Assembly: GCA_025355325.1 (NCBI GenBank)
Contig: JANXZX010000128.1
Span: 1-37,650, forward strand
Length of the DNA stretch: 37,650 nucleotides
Reading direction: 5' to 3'
Source: Geobacteraceae bacterium
Lineage (GTDB): Bacteria > Desulfobacterota > Desulfuromonadia > Geobacterales > Pseudopelobacteraceae
The notes beneath the pieces were generated by a model. It saw only the letters and a program-made list of their open reading frames with translations. It was not told the origin of the DNA and did not search any database. The translations under genes and the position numbers were made by a program. Below are positions 33,405 to 37,650 of this stretch, in pieces. Numbering within the stretch: the first letter of the stretch is position 1; each line of letters opens with the position of its first letter.

Positions 33405-34007
33405 ATGAAAGAGAAAACTGGAATTACCGAGCAATTGCTGACCGGGGCTGCTGTTTCAGATGCACTGACTGATCTGGCGTCGCTTCGCTTGGACATCTTC
33501 ACGGAATATCCCTATTTGTACCAAGGGAGGAGGGAAGATGAACTCACATACCTGGCAACCAATGCCGAGGCACCTGAAGCCTGCGCCATTCTCGCCTATG
33601 ATGGATTGACAGTTATCGGGGCAGTAACCGGCATGCCTCTTGACCATGAAGACGCCCGGATGCTTGACGCCTTTGCCGGAACAACATTTCCGCTCAAAGA
33701 GATATATTACGTCGGGGAACTGCTCTTTCGCCCAGCATTCCGCAATTGCGGACTTGGTCAGAAACTGCTTGCCCGAATGGAACACTACATCCAATCTCTC
33801 GGCAGCTATCGCAAAATTACCTGCGCCACGGTTGTGCGACCCGAGGATCACCCCCTGTGCCCGTGTGACTACATCCCCATTTCAAGATTCCTTGCCAGAA
33901 CCGGTTTTGCCAGACTCTCCGGTGTGGCAACGTACTACACTTGGCGTGAGACTGATGGCATTAAGCGGGATCACGCCATGCAATTTTGGATCAAGGATCT
34001 GATTTGA
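33405..34007 (+). CDS. GNAT-family N-acetyltransferase
   Basis: Predicted acyl-CoA-dependent acetyltransferase of 200 residues. The acetyl-CoA pyrophosphate loop is RNCGLGQKLLARME, preceded by the strand IYYVGELLFRPAF. The C-terminus contains HPLCPCDYIPISRFLARTGF, whose cysteines may be structural. The substrate is not predictable. GGAAGCAGGAT precedes the ATG at 33405. It is monocistronic and is followed by two hairpins, the second a good terminator. Confidence 0.85.
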   Translation: MKEKTGITEQLLTGAAVSDALTDLASLRLDIFTEYPYLYQGRREDELTYLATNAEAPEACAILAYDGLTVIGAVTGMPLDHEDARMLDAFAGTTFPLKEIYYVGELLFRPAFRNCGLGQKLLARMEHYIQSLGSYRKITCATVVRPEDHPLCPCDYIPISRFLARTGFARLSGVATYYTWRETDGIKRDHAMQFWIKDLI

Positions 34008-34067
34008 TAAATTTCTATGACCGAATCTCTCAGCCACCGCTTGAAACAGCATTATCAAATATTTTTC

Positions 34068-34118
34068 TTAGGATGAACGAGTTTTCCGGTTAAGCTGTTG
34101 AACCGGATGAGATCCTAA
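34068..34118 (+). other. Nested two-stem hairpin behind the GNAT gene
   Basis: Outer stem TTAGGAT/ATCCTAA (34068-34074 with 34112-34118) and inner stem TCCGGTT/AACCGGA (34085-34091 with 34101-34107) are separated by an asymmetric internal loop. It may be a structured 3' untranslated element; I cannot match it to a known RNA class. Confidence 0.4.
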
Positions 34119-34134
34119 AGGTAGATAAATAATC

Positions 34135-34175
34135 AACGTAGAGTGAAACCCGGTGGGCTTTCTACGTTATTTTTA
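34135..34175 (+). terminator. Rho-independent terminator behind the GNAT gene
   Basis: AACGTA at 34135 pairs with TACGTT at 34163-34168 through an extended stem with one bulge and a GGT loop, followed by ATTTTTA. Confidence 0.75.
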
Positions 34176-34286
34176 TCAGTGTGAGAATCCACAATCATAA
34201 TAGGACAATAAAAGTCCTTTACTTCTCCTGCGGTTTGTCGATAGTATTGGTAAGGAACATGAATCGATACTTCAGGAGCGTGAGAG

Positions 34287-34727
34287 GTGAATCGGAGTAC
34301 CTGCATATTTATACTGGCTGTGATGACGACAATGTTGCTACAAGTTCACACCGTTTTTTCAGAAGAACCACATAGTGACTCAAATCTGATCGGTTCATGG
34401 ACGTTGATAGATAACGCAACTGACACATTTGGCAATCCTTGCCCCTCAATGCCTAGATCAATTGATTTCCATTTAGATCAGACTTTAACCACAAGTTTTG
34501 GTAACCGGTATGTTCCATACAAAACTACTGCATCAATGGCAGAGAGACATAAGATCATTAGAAGGGTTCCTGAATTTAGAAACAGGAACCTGATTATCAT
34601 ACGTCCTATTTCAGATGCAGAATGGGATTACATGCCGATGATGTATGCATACAAAGTCAATAATAACACACTTACACTTTCCCTTCCAAACTGGTCACCG
34701 GCTACTTATGTACGAACGGTGAGGTAA
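34287..34727 (+). CDS. Exported protein of unknown function
   Basis: 146 residues from a GTG start at 34287, with GAGAG upstream. The signal peptide is clear (CIFILAVMTTMLLQVHTVFS, cleavage near SEEP). The mature part (IGSWTLIDNATDTFGNPCP, then FHLDQTLTTSF and NNTLTLSLPNW) has the alternating beta pattern of small lipocalin-like or extracellular beta-barrel proteins, but I do not recognise a family. The codon use is more AT-rich than that of neighbours. It is monocistronic. Confidence 0.65.
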   Translation: MNRSTCIFILAVMTTMLLQVHTVFSEEPHSDSNLIGSWTLIDNATDTFGNPCPSMPRSIDFHLDQTLTTSFGNRYVPYKTTASMAERHKIIRRVPEFRNRNLIIIRPISDAEWDYMPMMYAYKVNNNTLTLSLPNWSPATYVRTVR

Positions 34728-34821
34728 GTAATCCCACACTCTCCCCTCACCTGCTATTGGTTTAGTATTTCGATGGCTTATTTCATCTGAAAAATAGTAT
34801 AGTTCACTTGAGGTGATTCTT

Positions 34822-35094
34822 ATGGGTAGCCGTAGGCAATACGACAGAATAAAGTGTGATTCACAATGTGTTCTCATGGATGCCGATGGCGACATCTTCG
34901 AAGCATTGCTAGAGGATATCTCTGTTGGTGGTGCCATGATTACAGTTAACGGAGGCATTCCAAAGAGTTTGAGTGACGGAGATGTTTGCAGCTTGATGCT
35001 ACGTCACGACACGACTTTAAGTCGCTCTTGCAACATCGTCTGGTGTGGATCTGAAAATATGGGTATCAGCTTTCTTACTTCGAGAGAGCAATAG
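34822..35094 (+). CDS. Small PilZ-domain protein, paralogue 1
   Basis: Stand-alone PilZ domain of 90 residues from the ATG at 34822 (GAGGTG upstream; the GTG at 34813 is less likely). Both c-di-GMP motifs are intact: RQYDR and DISVGG. It is closely similar in length and in segments (CxLM, ALLxDxS, CxLML) to the protein at 35937, and the hemerythrin gene lies between them. Predicted c-di-GMP receptor with unknown partner. Confidence 0.82.
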   Translation: MGSRRQYDRIKCDSQCVLMDADGDIFEALLEDISVGGAMITVNGGIPKSLSDGDVCSLMLRHDTTLSRSCNIVWCGSENMGISFLTSREQ

Positions 35095-35236
35095 CGGCTC
35101 TGTGCCTTACGGAAAGACGCTATGACTGTGGAAATAATATGTTTTACTTCAAGGGGTACTCGCTAATCGGGAATCCTTTTTTGTTTTCAAACAAGCTGAA
35201 TTGCGTATAAACACTGATACTTTCCCCTCCATATTC

Positions 35237-35265
35237 GTAACATAGTTACGGTGTAACCTAGTTAC
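35237..35265. promoter_or_regulatory. Tandem 13-bp palindromes, probable operator
   Basis: GTAAC-ATA-GTTAC (35237-35249) and GTAAC-CTA-GTTAC (35253-35265) are two near-identical palindromes 16 bp apart. A TAATAT hexamer follows directly, so the sites would overlap a promoter about 175 bp upstream of the hemerythrin ATG. The regulator is unknown. Nothing else was recognised in the 347-bp gap. Confidence 0.6.
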
Positions 35266-35441
35266 ATAATATGCTTGCTCAGCCTCTGTAAAGACTGCAA
35301 TATCAAAGCTGTACAGTCAAGGGATGTGGATTTTCTGCTTGCAAGAAGTTGGAAGAATCGCTAAAAATGGCCGATCGACTGCCGTTTTGAACCGATGTGA
35401 GAGCAATAAGACGTCCGTATTGGATATGGCCCGGAGATCCA

Positions 35442-35864
35442 ATGTCATTTATTGAATGGTACAAAACATATGAACTTGGAATCGAAGAGTTGGATGAACA
35501 TCACCGCCACCTTGTCGATCTTCTGAATATGGCTTATGACGGCTTAAATTGTGGTGCAGAACGTGATGAGCTTGAAGCGGTTCTGGATGAATTGGCCCGA
35601 TATGCAAAATATCACTTTGCCGCCGAAGAACACGGGATGGAGATTTATAAATTTCCGAACCCGTCATATCACCTGGAAGAGCATGAGAAATTCCGCGTCA
35701 GAGTTGATGGCTTTATTAAGGACTTTCATGACGGAAAAGCCAACTTGACCGTTCATGTGGTTCAATTTCTTTATAACTGGCTGATGCATCACATCCTTAA
35801 CACAGATGCTGAATACGGGCGCTATGTAAAAGGGCTTCCGGAAGGCTCACCAGGACATTTCTAG
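35442..35864 (+). CDS. Bacteriohemerythrin
   Basis: Four-helix-bundle protein of 140 residues that binds oxygen (or nitric oxide) at a carboxylate-bridged di-iron centre. The ligands are visible in order: the early His in DEHHRHLVDLLN, HFAAEEHGM, HLEEHEKF and the final WLMHHILNTDAEYG. GGAGA precedes the ATG at 35442, and 15 upstream codons from 35397 are unlike the family. In anaerobes these proteins are linked to oxygen sensing or detoxification. It is flanked by two PilZ genes and has a palindromic operator upstream. Confidence 0.94.
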   Translation: MSFIEWYKTYELGIEELDEHHRHLVDLLNMAYDGLNCGAERDELEAVLDELARYAKYHFAAEEHGMEIYKFPNPSYHLEEHEKFRVRVDGFIKDFHDGKANLTVHVVQFLYNWLMHHILNTDAEYGRYVKGLPEGSPGHF

Positions 35865-35936
35865 CTAATTTGAAACTAATTAATTTGCTTATTGTTTAGG
35901 TAAAGTAGTACTATGCACAGATGAGGAGTAAATCAC

Positions 35937-36251
35937 ATGAAAAACGAATCACATGATTTCAGCAGAAAAATAAACTCACAATGCCTCCTGATGGGCATTG
36001 ATGGAGTTACCTACCAGGCACTGCTCGGGGATTTATCAGTAACAGGAGCATTGATTACATTGGCTAAGAACACTCCGAATGGTTTGCACGTTGGTGAAAT
36101 GTGTGGCCTGATGCTCGGTGATAATCCAAAACTGAGTTCTGCAAAATATACGGGGAGGATAGTTAAACTTGATTCAGATAGTGTGGGGATCAGCTTTAAT
36201 CATCAGGAACATCAGCACCAGAAGAAGAAATACTCTCCCTCAACCTCCTGA
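35937..36251 (+). CDS. Small PilZ-domain protein, paralogue 2
   Basis: 104-residue PilZ-like protein; GAGGAG precedes the ATG. The DxSxxG motif is present (DLSVTG), but the RxxxR motif reads HDFSR, so the first arginine is absent and c-di-GMP binding is doubtful. It has an extra C-terminal tail rich in His, Gln and Lys (HQEHQHQKKKYSPSTS). It is paralogous to the protein at 34822. The gene converges with the HDOD gene. Confidence 0.78.
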   Translation: MKNESHDFSRKINSQCLLMGIDGVTYQALLGDLSVTGALITLAKNTPNGLHVGEMCGLMLGDNPKLSSAKYTGRIVKLDSDSVGISFNHQEHQHQKKKYSPSTS

Positions 36252-36323
36252 CTTCGGCCTTCGTCTTCACACATTCCGGATAATCCTGAGAGGTTTTCCC
36301 TTTCGTGTACATACAAAATGACG

Positions 36324-37166
36324 CTATAGAATCGCTTTTATAAAATCTGTTACATACGCCACATCATCTACATCAAGCTGTATTAACTCATCTTTTACTA
36401 AATTAAATTCCTGACTTGTTTCTGTTACATCAATTCCTTGTTCAATATAGTCATGCAGTTTGCAGGACAATCTGAGAGCCGCCACCATATAGTCATTTTT
36501 GCTGCATTTCCAATTATCGGCATCGAGTAATTCAAGTGTTTTTAAATATATTTCCGGAATATTCCAATACTGCATTACTTTGATGCCTTGCTGAATGTTG
36601 AGCTCTCCAAGTATTTCGTAAATCAGATCCATATCAATGTGCAGGAGATCTGATTTTATTAAGTTATCCATTGATTTCAGCAAATAGAGCTTCCCGATTT
36701 CATGAAACAATCCTGCCAGATAAACTTCATCGGCATTTATATCAAGCAGCTCGCCACCCTGCTTGACCTGTACAACCAGCCATGCGCTGGTAATAGCTAC
36801 CGTATGACAATGAATCCAAAGTTTTTTAAAATATGTATTTATTGCTGGATTGTCTGATTTACATGTCGCCATGCTCGCCGTAAATGCAAGGTTCACAATC
36901 TGCTGTGAGCCAAGCCTGACGATGGCGTTCTTGATCGTTGTGATTGGGGTTTTGCCTGAAACATAGGTATTATTTGCGTACCTGAGCATCTCTGAGGACA
37001 ACGCGGTATCCTCATGGACTAATGTTATGGCATCTTCAATTTTATACGAGTGGTTATTCATCATGCGCTGCAGGCGCATCGCCACCTCGTGAAAAACAGG
37101 GATGTCGACAGGCTGAGAGAGCAGAAGCTGAATAACTTCGTGTTTTGCAGAAGCGGAATTCTTCAT
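36324..37166 (-). CDS. HDOD-domain signalling protein
   Basis: Stand-alone HDOD domain of 280 residues from the ATG at 37166. Typical segments are LLSQPVDIPVFHEVAMRLQR, VHEDTALSSEMLRYANNTYV, TIKNAIVRLGSQQIVNLAFT and DEVYLAGLFHEIGKLYLL (H-E retained in place of HD). HDOD proteins are non-catalytic relatives of HD-GYP domains and serve as signalling scaffolds. It starts 14 bp after the stop of the STAS-like gene and is likely co-translated with it. No output domain is attached. Confidence 0.85.
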   Translation of the reverse strand: MKNSASAKHEVIQLLLSQPVDIPVFHEVAMRLQRMMNNHSYKIEDAITLVHEDTALSSEMLRYANNTYVSGKTPITTIKNAIVRLGSQQIVNLAFTASMATCKSDNPAINTYFKKLWIHCHTVAITSAWLVVQVKQGGELLDINADEVYLAGLFHEIGKLYLLKSMDNLIKSDLLHIDMDLIYEILGELNIQQGIKVMQYWNIPEIYLKTLELLDADNWKCSKNDYMVAALRLSCKLHDYIEQGIDVTETSQEFNLVKDELIQLDVDDVAYVTDFIKAIL

Positions 37167-37179
37167 ACGTATAGCCCGG

Positions 37180-37548
37180 TTACAACCATGTTTTGGCCTC
37201 TTCCATCGAATTAAACACTTTGTATTTCGCAGCAACTCCGGTTATTTCTGCAATTACCGTGTACATGCTCAACAAACCAAACTTATGATCAGAATTCCCG
37301 ATATATGCCGTTTTTCCACCTTTTCTGAAGCCATCATCTACAATTTTTTTCGTAGTCCTTGCAATTTCCCTGAATCCTTCGTGGGACATCAAATGCATTG
37401 ATCCATTTGTTAAATCCCAGACAACATCTTTTATAGCACTATTAGTATAATACCCATTAATAATTTCAATAACTTCTTCAGCCAACAATATTCCAGTTAC
37501 GGAGACGATCAAAAGGGAACCATCTGTCTGAATGTCAATTGTTGCCAT
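37180..37548 (-). CDS. STAS/SpoIIAA-like small protein
   Basis: 122-residue protein with the alternating beta/alpha pattern of STAS-like (SpoIIAA-like, DUF-type) proteins: SLLIVSVTGILLAEEVIEII, VVWDLTNGSMHLM, KTAYIGNSDHKFGLLSMYTV and KVFNSMEEAKTWL. The terminal Mee-A-xxWL is typical of this group. GAGG lies before the ATG at 37548. It is the first gene of a pair with the HDOD protein, suggesting a small signalling module; the partner and ligand are unknown. Confidence 0.75.
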   Translation of the reverse strand: MATIDIQTDGSLLIVSVTGILLAEEVIEIINGYYTNSAIKDVVWDLTNGSMHLMSHEGFREIARTTKKIVDDGFRKGGKTAYIGNSDHKFGLLSMYTVIAEITGVAAKYKVFNSMEEAKTWL

Positions 37549-37650
37549 GATAATAACCTCACTACAAAATATTTCTAGTTTTAGTGCTATTTTTCATTAT
37601 CGTGCCTTCTTACGCAAGTAACATCATAAGGTTTACCCCTGAAATCCTTC

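Overview
The window looks like chromosomal DNA of a Geobacter-type member of the Desulfuromonadota (order Geobacterales). The signs are dense c-type multihaem cytochromes (12, 8 and 8-9 haem motifs), a porin-cytochrome outer-membrane conduit, OmpA proteins with Geobacter-style architecture, several PilZ proteins, a bacteriohemerythrin and sigma-54-type promoters. The species cannot be fixed from the sequence alone.

Layout. 1-3.7 kb: the 5' part of ftsH, a shikimate-kinase-like gene, a frameshifted GyrI-like gene, a secreted metallo-beta-lactamase-fold hydrolase and a small PilZ protein, all on the minus strand. 4.1-5.05 kb: a secreted LysM protein on the plus strand. 5.07-13.2 kb: a tightly packed minus-strand run transcribed glgP-rarA-SRPBCC-pfkA-corA-holin-like-tilS, which joins glycogen phosphorolysis and glycolysis with replication-fork, ion and tRNA functions. 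13.3-15.5 kb: smpB, a 12-haem cytochrome, and the tmRNA gene ssrA, so both trans-translation partners lie within 2.2 kb. 15.7-17.0 kb: an AlbA_2/ATP-binding regulator directly behind ssrA. 17.2-21.7 kb: a giant DUF748/AsmA-like envelope protein and an MscS channel on the minus strand.

21.7-30.6 kb is the most unusual part. Two diverged direct copies (about 0.7 kb each) of one module lie about 6.82 kb apart. Each copy has, on the minus strand, three TTGACA-like boxes spaced exactly 22 bp, a sigma-54 -24/-12 promoter, a 29-nt leader that is identical in both, a 59-63 codon small ORF and a terminator. The two small ORFs differ mainly at synonymous third positions in their first 36 codons, which is good evidence that an otherwise overlooked small protein is made. 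Between the copies lie an OmpA-family gene and a three-gene porin / 8-haem / lipoprotein cytochrome operon, probably a route for electrons across the outer membrane. Beyond copy B is a second OmpA-family gene with thrombospondin type 3 repeats. A truncated GGDEF fragment lies just before copy B.

31.0-34.0 kb: an alcohol dehydrogenase/aldo-keto reductase pair and a GNAT acetyltransferase. 34.3-37.5 kb: a small signalling neighbourhood with an exported protein, two paralogous PilZ proteins flanking a bacteriohemerythrin, and an HDOD protein with a STAS-like partner. A tandem palindromic operator lies upstream of the hemerythrin gene. All functional calls rest on motif recognition by eye; no database search was possible.
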